From Tubulanus polymorphus (Eukaryota; Nemertea; Palaeonemertea; Tubulaniformes; Tubulanidae), in NCBI RefSeq assembly GCF_964204645.1, contig NC_134027.1:4514485-4578484 (forward strand): a DNA stretch of 64,000 nt, in the 5' to 3' direction. The notes beneath the pieces are model-generated. The model did no database searches. It saw only the letters and a program-made list of their open reading frames with translations, and was not told the origin of the DNA. The position numbers and the translations under genes were made by a program. This document shows, piece after piece, positions 38,001 through 60,391 of the stretch (position 1 is its first letter; the number at the start of each line of letters is the position of its first letter).

Positions 38001-41000
38001 TTATCTAATCGAGTTACTCTTTCTAATTGACGATTTCTAAATAATCTTCACTACGTTGTATCGATATCAATACTAACCATGTGTTCTTCGGTGGCCTCTT
38101 GTCCCACTACTCGACACATATCACCAAAATTAGCAGCGCACACCTAAAACCAGACAATAAATTACATAAATATAATGAACTTATTTCAAGACGATTTCTT
38201 TTATCATTTCGGTTAAAATCGAAGATAACCACTCGCCTTTCGGACATGAAATAAAGTGTCCGTACAGAGCATCGTGAACTGCGGTAGAAATATACGTTCA
38301 GTAATGTCTCGTCCGACCAACGAAGCCATCTTACTCATTAACTGTCGAAAATAAACAATTGGCAAAATCAGCACATTATTCAATGAGGATTTTATAGAGT
38401 AACAACGAAATACTGAAGTTAAGGGTTACATTTTTTGTAAGGATTGTTTACTGTGATGCTATATTCTCGGTCTGATCTACATCTTTAACAAATATACATC
38501 ATTCAACGGATAATTCTATGGTACTGGCATCTATCACACAATACAGTATACCATGGCCCACTAACATCATTAGCTAGTTGACCTGATTTTTTTGCCACAC
38601 ACAAATACATGCAGCGGATCATATAACTCTATCCATTAGTTGAAGGTGATTCAGTATTTTTGAGTCACCAAAGCAGACTGTGATATGGAGGTGTTCACAA
38701 CTAAACATTTCACAGTCACTTAGATGGCTCAATTACACCATTACAAAGAAACAATTCTACAAGACTAAACTTTCTAGAAGACACTTGGTGAATAAGCAGA
38801 ATGAATAAGGCATAGTTAAGCGAATAAGAGAATTATGTCAAATATCAGATTTTGATAGTTGTCGAATAAACACTATAATCCGTGTATACTGTAGATAAAT
38901 GAAGCAATCCCACACTTCGAATTTAAAATTATACGATCAAATTTATTATTATGAAACCACAACTAACAGCCATCACCTGAGATTTAGAATTTCTTTCGGG
39001 TTAAAAAGGCCTAGATTTATGACGATGGGTTCAGATTAAATAAAGCTTTAAATTCAAAAAAAGATTTGATAAATAATCTGATGAAATGAGCGTTCGTTGT
39101 CAGATACCGGCGATATCAATGCGGAGAACAGTGTCCAACGCAGGCACGTCAAAGCAGGCTGTGATACGGATACCAAATAAAGGCGCATCACAGCCACTGT
39201 GACGGCCAACGCTGATCAAATAATCCACCAGCTTGACATAGAAATGAAGACCAGCGCTGCGTGTGTACGAGATGCTGCATAATGAAGATTGCTGTAAGGT
39301 ACGCAGCAGCCAGTTTACACTCAATAATAACTGCCCGCAATAGAGCTCGACAGAACTGGCACAGCAACACGAGTAAGAGGTGAAAAGGAAAAGAGGCTGG
39401 CAGGGTCTTCAACTGAGCTCATCAAAGCAGGCTGTGATATGTTAATATCGAGACACACATCACAACCACTTCAATGGCCCGGTCATAAGACAATTTCTTA
39501 GAATTTAAAAGGCACAGAAAACCCTCAAATTGGCTAGGCGAATGGATAATACGTAAAAATGGAAATACAGCATACGGACGCAAAAAAAGGAATTTGTTTA
39601 TATTCATTTCATGCTCTTATGGAATCCATAAAAATCTTGAAAGCCGTTCATGATAGCTGCAACATTGTGCGGGTGATAACACACAACATGTATCCTGACT
39701 GTACAAAACGTGAATGGATTACGAAGGGCTACAATTTACTGGTTCAATGATTCACACGATTAATGTTAACCGATAAATCATTTATGCGGCAATTAATATT
39801 CAAAAATTTTTGCCAGTCCCCTCCGACAAGAAACGTATGTACGTATGATACATCTGTGAAGAAGTCCTGAACTCAACTCGATGTCTATAAGCTGTGCGAG
39901 GACTAGATGAAAGCTCATCAAAGCTGGCTGTGATATGAATTCAATAGTCACATTTCACAACCACTTTGAGAGATGACATAAATAGCCTGTTTTTTTTCTG
40001 CATGTTAGCATCATGTTGATCCAGCAATTTAGTAACTTTTTGGACCAAGCCGAACATGACCTCCAACACGTCCAATAATAAAGGAAGGATCTTCACTATA
40101 TAAAGTTGATGTTCTCATTTCTAAGTGGTATCCGGTGTAAAGATATCCAGGACAATGAGTGTCTGCTCGAGTGACTGAAAGAGTTTGTTAATTCCAGGAA
40201 AGCCAAGAAACTGGATAGGCACTTCACGCCGTAAATCTAACAACAACCAAGTTTAGTTCAAATCTGATCTACATTAAAATCGAAGCACATCGGAAAAATC
40301 GAGTAATCAAACAGACTATAATAAAGAAAGTATCGTCGTATGAAGTGAAGTAGTCTAATCCAAGCAGGCTGTGATATGATAATTCAAGTGTTTAAACAAC
40401 ACATCACAACCACTCGAATCAGACAACAAAACTTTTTTTTTTTTATCTCACCAAAATAACTTCGGTAATAGATTTTTAACGAAATGTTTTTAGTTTGAAA
40501 GGCATAAAAATGATACTTCGATATCGCTAGGACATTTTGTGATTAGAACGTAGCCGTACGAAACGTATGTGCCACTAGACTTAATTATACACTGACAACC
40601 TGACAGTTAGTTAGCCTAGTAAATCATACGAAGAGGAAATCAGTTCTTGTGAAAGGTGAACGAAAGAATGTGTACAGGATATCACTAACATATACAACCT
40701 TCAATAGTGTCGGATTAGATGCGTCGACAAGGACACAGTTACCTAGCTACTCGATGGGCATGTTTCGACCAACAATCAACCGTGAAGGCGGCGCCGGTGC
40801 TGCGGCAGACGAAAAATCACTCGCGGTATAACGTTCAAAATATACGGTAGAAATGAAGAATCAATACAGATCGAGGCTCATCAAAGCTGGCTGTGATAGG
40901 CTCAGATGTAACTACAACAATCCAACCTTGACGGCCATGACGCTGTAATACACGCTGGTTTCATCGGATGGACAACAGACACGATAAATAAATCATAATA

Positions 41001-44000
41001 ACAAGACCGAAGATTCCGAGCTTCCCAAGTCATGATTTCACTTTCAATACGCTTATAATGATGCAAATAGGTTCAATTCTAACTCTACTTTTTTTAAAAT
41101 CTTGAAATAGGGATTGACCCTGTTAGTAATTTGATTGGTAGATTTGGTTAAATTTTTTGCATTGGTGTCCCTTACAAACCCATCACACCCGCCGGGAGCG
41201 AAACGGGATTTGATTTAGAAATCGAACTTCTAACGAAACTACGTCCAACATGTAGCTGAACGAACAAACTATATACATGAACCTGTATTTGAAATCTATC
41301 TGCAATAAAAAATCATCACCATTCCATGTGATAATTGAGGAATAATCTTGAACACTAAATAATGAAAACTATTTTGTGCAGCGCCTCCAACCTCATCTAT
41401 CGGAACTTTCTGTTAAAATCGGTTCGGTTTGGCAAAAAACATTATACATAACAATATACAAATAGCTGCTCGAGAGCTTAAAATCATTATGTCTTATCCT
41501 AAAAAACATTCTACATCGATACAACCCAATTAGAAAATATTTCTCTCAGTTTTCAGGCGATATAAGCTCAGATTCATTGTCTGTTCTTCCAAATTTAGGT
41601 CACACCAGCCTGCATTGGTTTCCAAAGCAACAACAAAAGAATTGGGAACAATGCCATCTGGTGGACTGTATGACAAAGGACAAGACATGAGAACTCACAA
41701 AAGCAGAGGATGGGCCTGGACCTATTTGATATGGAGCGACCATTGAGCTATTGAGCGATTGTGGCCAGCAATTGTATATGTTTTGTGGCACATGCCCACC
41801 CCTTACAGGCTTATACATGAACCTGTTCTATCATTGGAGACAGCTGTGAGGAAGACACAAAAGTGTGCCACCCAGAGAACAAAGCCAAAATAAAACTACA
41901 ACCAATAATAGTTCCTTTGTGAGAAGCTTCCCCCATTACTCTTATGTAATCTTACAAAGAATTTGCGATATTAATTACATTCTGATATTGTCACCTGTCC
42001 TACATGAAACCGAAGTGCAACCGTAAATTTGTCAAAACCGAAAACATACTTTGACAGGAAAGTAAAACACCTCAAAAATAAAACTCAATTAAACATTTTC
42101 TAATTTTCTCGATTTTCACGGTAGAACTTTAACGCCGCTTTTCGCAAAAGACACGTAAGTGAGATGATGGTATCTTAATTCACATCTCACTACCCATGTC
42201 TTTCACAAAACACGGAAACATTCATTGATTCCTGCTGCACTTAAAATTCTCTGAACTAATTGAATTAATACGAATCAATAAATACTCACCGCTACAGCTT
42301 CAGTCCTGTACACGTCCAAGCTATCAAAACTGGTAAGATCCAAAATAATGGGGCACACTTGTTCCTCCACATCACCTGTAATTAATGTCAAATTCAATCA
42401 GACGCGTGCAGAATTGAGGTCTGTAAAAAGGTGTATTCGTGGATATTGAAACGTCGAACAACGCACATCATCGAAGCTTACCTCTATCAACTAAATCTTG
42501 CTCTAATAAAACGAGCAACGCGGCTTGACTAGTTTTTCGAACCTGGAAAGAAAATACACAATTCATTCATTAACATTTATCCGTTAATACAACTGGTAAA
42601 TTTAGTTTTCTACAAACGCGAAACGATAATTAGACGCACCTGATTGTTAGTGTCAGTTAAATACTTCACGACTAACGGAAGTAGATAGGATGGTATCGCG
42701 TCCGCGAAGATTTGACGATTCTCTTGACAATATTTAGCTATGTGAGGAACCTGTTCCATCAGTTCAGATCTCACCGATGCATCTGAGATTACAAGCCAGA
42801 AAACAAGTTGTAGAGAGAAGTTTAACGAATTTTCCGACAATTTAAGTCAAGTTACATCAATTCCGTACCCGGATCGTCCGCTAATCTCATGATCGCCTTC
42901 AAAACGCCAACAGCTTCCTCTTCATCTTCACCTACTGAACAGATCGTGTCCAGAAGACTCCTCGCCAACATTTGTCTAAATAAAGTAAACCATTTGAAAT
43001 AACAGCGACATCGTTTAACCGAGACACTAGAGTTCAAAACATCGACGAGTCAGAAATAAACTCGATGAAATTATCTTATTTCAATTTCATCCGAAATGCC
43101 ATTGATAGCACAGAAGCAAATCATTTCGATCGAAGTTTCCCGAGTTGAGATGGCTTCTAACGAACGCAAGTTGGACAAGTTCCAACGCACAATTTTACTA
43201 CGATAGTAACAACTGTTACAATATTATGTTCACATAAATATAAGAGTCAATAAAATCATAACCCGTAATTCATCATCTGACAAAAAAATGCTACTATTTC
43301 AAATGCAAACACTAGGTCTTCATTAAAAAAAGAGGATATAACATTGAACATATCTTAACTTTTCATCAGCAAAAAGTTAGTATATTTCTTTTTTACTATA
43401 TAAATGAATGAACTTGTTTTACCTGCTGAAAATATTGTCCATCTGCATGTGTTTTTCCAACTTCTGTAGAGGAGTGAGACCCTCATAGAGGAGTTCCCTT
43501 TCTCTATGAAGCGGAATGAATTCCGAATCATCATCCCCTAAAAAAACATATCGAAAAGACTTTCATTTTAAAAAAATCATGTATGTACTACAAAAATAGA
43601 ATATATAATTCAGTAGTAACTAAGTAACAAACAAACATCACTAAACGCGCAAATCTATTAATTTATTATAAACTATATTGGTTTTTATTTGATTGATCAT
43701 AGATTGAAATCAAAAGAAAAGCCGTAAATCAACTACTTAATTCAAACCTATCGAAGAACGCCTTAAGTAGGGTTTGTTTAATCGTCAGTTCGATTCAAAT
43801 AAAAATACTAAACACACAATAGACAAACACGATAATAATCGCGCTACATACAACAGTTACAGCACCACTAAATAAATCACTCTCAAAATTAATAATAAAT
43901 ATAATCCATGTATATTCTTATAAATCTATTTCTAATATCCGAGTTAATTCAATAATCCAAACACCATTTGCTTAGTAGGATATCCTCTCTTTGTTGTGCG

Positions 44001-44710
44001 CCAAGATGAGAATCCAACTTCGTTATTGCTGAGCAAAACATTACTCACATGATGATTCATTGCCGTATAAACAACGCTCTATTTCAACTAATTGCGTTAA
44101 TCCATTTAGTAACTAAATCAAAATCAAATCTTATATCCATTTTAATCCTTTCTCCAATAGATTTGCGAGAAAAAATCGTTTAATATACGACTAGAGCAAG
44201 GTAACGCTACGAGCCCTTTGTTCGACGCGCACAACGCTTAGATTCCAGGTCAAAGGTTAAAACGGGGTCGGGTAGGAAATCCCGTGGTCACATGACTTCA
44301 AGCGTGCCATCAATCGCTCACATTTGAATCAACAAGCTACTAACACAAACTCTAACCACGAATAACACTAATACTAAACATTTTAGAACCTCACATAGCA
44401 CCGGAATATCATTATACAGTCATAATTAACGCAAAAACAACACCGCACCAGAGCGACAAAGGCTCTGACGACATCAGAAATTCGAAGTTGGTGCTCGTAA
44501 GAAAATTTGTGGGGTCACACCGAGAATAACCGCGATAAAAAGCCATTTTCACGACGAAATAACCTTACTTACCGTCATCTTGATTTTCTCCGGAGTCATT
44601 TGGATAAAAGTCGATATCTAAAATGTCACAACGATTAATCGATTAGCGCGAATAGAGTGAAAAAAATAGGACAAAATTATGCGAAGAAATTAACTATGCT
44701 TACCCGCCAT
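32039..44710 (-). CDS. PPP4R1: Serine/threonine-protein phosphatase 4 regulatory subunit 1, complete, ~1099 aa
   Basis: This is the HEAT-repeat subunit that binds the PP4 catalytic subunit and directs dephosphorylation. Exons: 44710-44704, 44617-44573, 43537-43423, 42975-42869, 42782-42640, 42542-42482, 42375-42290, 38341-38237, 38143-38078, 37966-37808, 36738-36620, 35503-34431, 34094-33739, 33433-33272, 33185-32964, 32886-32771, 32678-32518, 32235-32039 (TAA). All phases close at 3300 nt. Diagnostic HEAT segments are MLARSLLDTI, SELMEQVPHIAKYCQENR, DGVWGVRKACAECF and RWVRIAAFEALGPFISTFAD. The 358-codon exon 34431-35503 is a Ser/Asp/Glu-rich linker with a QQQQQQQ run. Further HEAT repeats follow (ARDLLPTLNLLGADLIPNVR). 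The protein is longer than the human one (about 950 aa), mostly through the linker. One intron has a GC donor (38237). The 3.9-kb intron 38342-42289 hosts the mir-71/mir-2 cluster. Confidence 0.96.
37591..37612. repeat. CTG trinucleotide run in PPP4R1 intron
   Basis: About seven CTG units (GCTGCTGCTGCTG...) lie between the exons at 36738 and 37808. In the PPP4R1 transcript the run reads CAG. It is non-coding. Confidence 0.85.
38655..38732 (-). ncRNA. mir-2: miR-2 family precursor (most divergent copy, last in cluster)
   Basis: The minus strand folds as a hairpin with the 3' arm product at 38685-38663 starting TATCACAGTCTGCTTTGGTG. The seed ATCACAG is intact, but two positions common to the other copies differ (GTC for GCC, GGTG for GATG). 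The 5' arm reads AAGTGACTGTGAAATG and pairs with the mature strand. Boundaries are approximate. Confidence 0.82.
39131..39212 (-). ncRNA. mir-2: miR-2 family precursor
   Basis: The 3' arm product at 39166-39144 starts TATCACAGCCTGCTTTGACG. The 5' arm carries GTGGCTGTGATGCGCC, which pairs with the seed region. The outer stem (GTTGGCCGTC with the opposite strand) closes the hairpin. It is part of the run of mir-2 copies within the PPP4R1 intron. Confidence 0.9.
39405..39482 (-). ncRNA. mir-2: miR-2 family precursor
   Basis: The mature 3' arm at 39439-39417 starts TATCACAGCCTGCTTTGATG and ends in AGC. The star side CATTGAAGTGGTTGTGATG on the 5' arm pairs across a loop of about 15 nt. The sequence differs from classical miR-2a only by U for A after GCC. 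Confidence 0.93.
39901..39980 (-). ncRNA. mir-2: miR-2a-type precursor
   Basis: The mature 3' arm at 39935-39913 starts TATCACAGCCAGCTTTGATG and ends AGC, which is the classical miR-2a sequence as I know it. The 5' arm CTCAAAGTGGTTGTGAAATG gives a well-paired stem. Confidence 0.94.
40341..40422 (-). ncRNA. mir-2: miR-2 family precursor (GCTTGGATTAG variant, miR-2d-like)
   Basis: The 3' arm product at 40376-40354 starts TATCACAGCCTGCTTGGATT. The GG in the 3' half resembles variants I recall as miR-2d in other lophotrochozoans. The 5' arm GATTCGAGTGGTTGTGATG pairs with it, including compensating bases at the variant positions. Confidence 0.9.
40866..40948 (-). ncRNA. mir-2: miR-2a-type precursor (first miR-2 after mir-71)
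   Basis: The 3' arm at 40898-40876 starts TATCACAGCCAGCTTTGATG and is identical over 23 nt to the copy at 39935. The 5' arm GTCAAGGTTGGATTGTTGTAG pairs less regularly than in the other copies. The two identical mature sequences sit in different stem backbones. Confidence 0.88.
42132..42220 (-). ncRNA. mir-71: miR-71 precursor
   Basis: The 5' arm product at 42205-42183 starts TGAAAGACATGGGTAGTGAG and ends ATG, matching canonical miR-71. The 3' arm TCTCACTTACGTGTCTTTTG pairs with it across a loop of about 20 nt. It is 5'-most in the cluster, with the mir-2 copies downstream on the same strand, the usual mir-71/mir-2 order. Confidence 0.96.
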
Positions 44711-44790
44711 ATTGGAAAACCTCGTGTGCTGAAAGGAAGACGGTGATTGGTCGGTTAACTGAGGAAGGTCTTCGCTTATTGGCTAGCGTT
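44704..44790 (-). promoter_or_regulatory. PPP4R1 core promoter elements around the start codon
   Basis: The start codon sits in CCAATATGGCGGG, which fits the YY1 ATGGCGG-type element often found at TATA-less starts. Two further CCAAT boxes (ATTGG on the plus strand) lie at 44746-44750 and 44778-44782. The first coding exon contributes only seven bases (ATGGCGG). Promoter function is inferred. Confidence 0.5.
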
Positions 44791-46578
44791 TTAAAATTAT
44801 CCGGACAATGTCGGAGTTACACGGAAATGGCCGAAACAAAAGCAAAACAACAACAAAGGGCACGTGCTACACATTTTACTATAAATCTTCATTCATAAAT
44901 ACCAAATGCGTAAAACTGAGTGATAATGTAGTCGATATAATCAACGTAACATAGTTTCTTTAAATTTGCAGTATTACTTAATCCGATTGTTTGTTGCAGT
45001 ATTGTCTACTGTGTTGATGTTGAAGAAAACTTGTAACTTTTCGACAACAATTTACCAGTTCAGGTCCAGACAGTTCGAAGAAAATGACAGATTTTAAGGT
45101 ACCCTGGTCGATTTAATGTTTCAATTAATCTGTTCTGCCTAGATGAGGTTTGGTCTCTAGCAAGGTTCGGACAGTCGTAGCAAATGAGGATTTTCTCAGA
45201 GATTTGAAAACCATTGCCTGGTATATATCTTCGACTTCAGAAAATGGGCCTTGCCTCCAATTTGACCTCTTTAATTAGTGATCATCCAAGTCCTTTGACT
45301 GCTTGTTAGTTTTCAGTAGACTTCTTGAAAATCGATGGAATTTTCTCATTCAGATTAGAGGCCAGATTTCAGTAGAGGGATGCATCATCTCAAATGAGAA
45401 AGGAACACTTAACTAAATTGATAAGCTCATTGTTTTATTTCAATATCACTTTATTTCAGATCTCATATGATTCAATCAAACAGAAAATTAATATCCTTTA
45501 ATGAAAAAAAAAGCTTACTCAGACAGATAAAATGCATACATAGTGTAATATGTTAAACATAAAATAGAAAATCATAACATATTGCAGGAACCTGTTCCAC
45601 ATAGTGATCGAGCCTTATTTGACTATTTGGTATTTTCAGTTATCCAGTGCCAAGCAGTTCACCAAACACATTTTTGAAGCTGAGGATTTATGATGGATTC
45701 TAGAAATTCAGTAATGACTCAATAAAAACTACCAGTATACCCGCCCTATAAATAACAGCCAAAAACCTAATCTAAATACAAAAATAAAAGTTTAGCACCA
45801 TGAAAATAACATTATCAACGTCAACAAATCTGCAAAGGCTCAACTAAGCTCATCTTTTGCAAAAGGACCTCGAATAATCAAGAGCAGTAAATGTTTCCTG
45901 ATTCAAAACACACAAACAGAACAATTACCACTGGCAAAGGGCGAAAAATACAGTATTTGAACAGAGACAAACAGAACTGTTTTTCAAAATAGACCACTTA
46001 AAATTTATACAGGAATACATTTGATATCTGATAAACAAGAAATTCTAGTACGTATCAGAAGCCATTATACATTATCATCATAACTCCATATTCATATTAT
46101 GTGAAATTACCAATTCATCATTCTAAACAAAAAATTTGTGGTATTTATTACATAAGTAACTGCAAGTTAACGATGAGGTAATATCTGATGTATTTAGAGC
46201 CGATTGTCTTTGTCTTGAAGTAATTATAACTGGAAAATTTAAATGGAGGGGAACTCAGAAATACTATGCACAAGAAATTGCAAAGTAATGCAGTAAACAA
46301 CAAAGATGTGCTGCCATCTTGTGTCATTTTCTTCACACTAAAAGCTGTTGACAGTTTGGCGCTGCTTTGGATATGATCGCTATATTTTTGAGTATTTCGT
46401 TAATCTTATACTTGACTGATCCTCTTACATAGAATTTCACTGTCACAAACTAGAAGAGCAGCATATCATCTTATCGAAAAATAATCAAAACCATCCAATC
46501 CTCCTTCAATAATCAATCTTAAATGTTCTTGTTGCACAAATTACAGTAGAAAAGTTTTGAACACATATAAATCTGATG
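44791..46578. other. Gap between PPP4R1 start and RSPRY1 stop
   Basis: This AT-rich stretch contains the distal PPP4R1 promoter side at the left and most likely the RSPRY1 3' UTR at the right. I see no additional coding region. Confidence 0.45.
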
Positions 46579-57885
<11,307 letters not shown>

Positions 57886-58821
57886 AACATATCCATTAGG
57901 CTATCAGTTTCGTTTTTATACAGCGTCAGTGATGTGCCAAACAAATGTCATATCTTATTATAATCCTTAAATGAGTAATTCAATGACATATTCGGTGAAG
58001 ATAAAGAATCCATATCTAATATCAGTCAATGGGCCATCTAGAAAATTGAAATGATATCATGATTTTACTATAGGCTAGACCAGAATGAATCAGGCTGACA
58101 CATACCAGCATATATATACTATAGCTATCAACAGAAATGGTGGTATATAGGCCTATACTGTATGATTTGGCTGATAATAAAGTGAAAGCCTAAAAATTCA
58201 ACGTATAGAATATTAGTTAAATTTTCATGCTCAATCCGGTACCCGCTCGATCTGATAATCTATCAATCATTCCACTTTGTTTCTCGCTCCTTCTCCTCTC
58301 ACACTCTCATTAAAACAACTTGCCAGTTTCCACGAGAAAAGCAAAATAAACATCGAAATACTTCTTTTATAAACGGACTGGGTTATCAAGTTCGCGATGC
58401 GGAATTCTGAGATTCTTGATTATTGGGAATAAAGTTAGCAAAGGTCTAGTATTTTACGCATACATTTACGCATTTACGTCCAATATTATAGGCCTATTTA
58501 TTTCCGGGTTGAAGTCTAAAACACGGATTGGGATGTTAGTGGTCTAGCTAGTTCAATGATTAGCAGGCTACTTTTATGTAAATTCGTTCTATTGTTATCT
58601 TGTTACCTTACCTTGATTTTATCAGCAGTCACCTTTTCTTCAAAAATGAATTTAGATAACGTTAATTTCTTTAGTATCAATATATTTAAATTTTCATTGG
58701 CCTGGCCATCTAGCGGTAGTTGCCAGCACTAACCCGGAAATATCATATTTACTTCCTGGTAACTGTCAAACAAGTGCTCGTTAAAGTAAATAAACCTAGG
58801 CATATAACAACGCGTAGAACA
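57886..58821. promoter_or_regulatory. Divergent promoter region of RSPRY1 (-) and CFAP90-like (+)
   Basis: About 0.94 kb separates the two start codons, which point away from each other. It must contain both 5' UTRs. GTTGCC at 58719-58724 is half of an RFX X-box (GTTGCC...GGCAAC), but I do not see a convincing second half, so ciliary regulation is only suggested. Confidence 0.5.
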
Positions 58822-59413
58822 ATGTCGAAGTTTTTAGAAGTCGAAACTGAGACAGATACTTTCGTCTTGAAAGGTAGATCCTGCGAATTGTCAGCATTTT
58901 CCTTTGTACCAGCCGATAGAAATGATCCAAAAGAAAGAACTGTTTTCAACACCGACAAAAAGGTACGTGTCATATTCTGTATGAGAACCCTAGTGTAGTG
59001 TAAGTAAAGGGTAGGCCCAAGTTAACTTTACTCCTTTTGAGAAGTTTTTAATCTTATATTCTCAATCTTAGGGAAGGTACAATAGGTCAACATATGATCG
59101 ACTCTTCACGCCAAACGAGGGTTACAACAATAAACTCCATAGAGATGACAGAGAACATGCTAAATCTAAGGGATTATTAGTGAATGACGAGGTAACAATT
59201 GCCGTTTGCACCAAACTTGAATTTACCTGAAGGTAAACTAATTGTACAACTGTATTTTCTCCTTAGGAAAAAGTGAAAACCGTTCCGACGCTATCCTCCT
59301 CCGAATACGGTCATCGTTTAGAAGATAAACTCGACCCACCAGACAGAAAACATGTTAGAATAGCACACGTACGAGCAGAATTCTATCGTCGTAACGGAAT
59401 ACCTGCATCTTAG
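58822..59413 (+). CDS. CFAP90: CFAP90 (C5orf49)-like cilia and flagella associated protein, 135 aa
   Basis: Three exons, 58822-58962, 59072-59191 and 59267-59413 (TAG), total 408 nt with all junctions in phase 0. The start is the first ATG with A at -3 (AACAATG). Diagnostic segments are [17 protein letters not shown], then [20 protein letters not shown] and [10 protein letters not shown] in exon 2, then [20 protein letters not shown] and [13 protein letters not shown] in exon 3. This order matches the small axonemal microtubule-associated protein family CFAP90 as I recall it. It would act in the ciliary axoneme. An AATAAA is at 59807-59812. Confidence 0.75.
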
Positions 59414-59806
59414 ACACTGAAATTACTGGTCATTATTGTATTCACTGAATCCATCCAGTGTGGAATTCAAACCACATACCGTAACAGAAACATGTGCAAA
59501 ATTCTGATGCTCTAGTCCTAGAGACTTGGCAAAACTGATAATCCTGAACAAATTCCAATTCATTTGTTTCAGTCAAACCCGCGTAATAATTCAGATGAGT
59601 ATTTTCAGTATAGATTCTGATACTTGTATTTACTCCACCAATACATAGTTGTGAATAAAATATCAAATCCAGATTTCTTCTGAGTGGATTTCCTCAGTCC
59701 CACACAATCTGAGTGAAGCGGATTCCACTGTATTAGGTCTGCAGTCTGTTGCTGTTATTGTATTTATGTAGTTTTCAATTTTGTCCAAACGTCTGGATTA
59801 TTTTTT

Positions 59807-59812
59807 AATAAA
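59807..59812 (+). terminator. Polyadenylation signal AATAAA of the CFAP90-like gene
   Basis: The hexamer lies about 390 bases after the stop codon and before the convergent zinc finger gene. The stretch 59414-60391 holds the two facing 3' UTRs and no coding sequence that I can see. Confidence 0.55.
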
Positions 59813-60391
59813 AGTTATCGAGTTGTTCATCTTAAAATATATTCAAAAGCATTATTTTTCTATTCAAGGAAGTCTCAATCCTTAGATGATACCATTGTAG
59901 GAATTTTGTATTGATAAGTGGCTGATAAGGAACATATTTCTGATATTGATTCAAGGTAACCAGTCTTGGACGGCATCCAGAGGGGAAACAATTGCAAAAT
60001 CTAAAACCATTACTATAGATTTTATTTTAACTGTACAATAGAAATATTTATTTTTGTGATCCATAGTGCTGTCAAAACACTAAATCATTTATACACTAAC
60101 AAGGCAATAAATTGCCCAATCTCAATCACACCAGACTCAATTTAATACAATCAATACTCAAAACTAGTGTTCTATAAAACCCGATGATACATATTAGATG
60201 AAGTTTATAGCAGGTGAATTGATATTTTCGAAACACGCTCCAAAGAATTTCAATATCTAATTACACAGAGATACTGATTACTATATACAACTATACAAAG
60301 CACATGGGACAGATCCATGATATCAGACAGAGGACTCACACCTTAATTCACACTAGATTTATGGAGTATTTTATGAATTTATTGAGTGTAT

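Noticed and set aside
38450-38460. CTGTGATGC, an extra match to the miR-2 seed on the minus strand
   Set aside because: The sequence after the seed is unlike miR-2, and no pairing arm is visible nearby.
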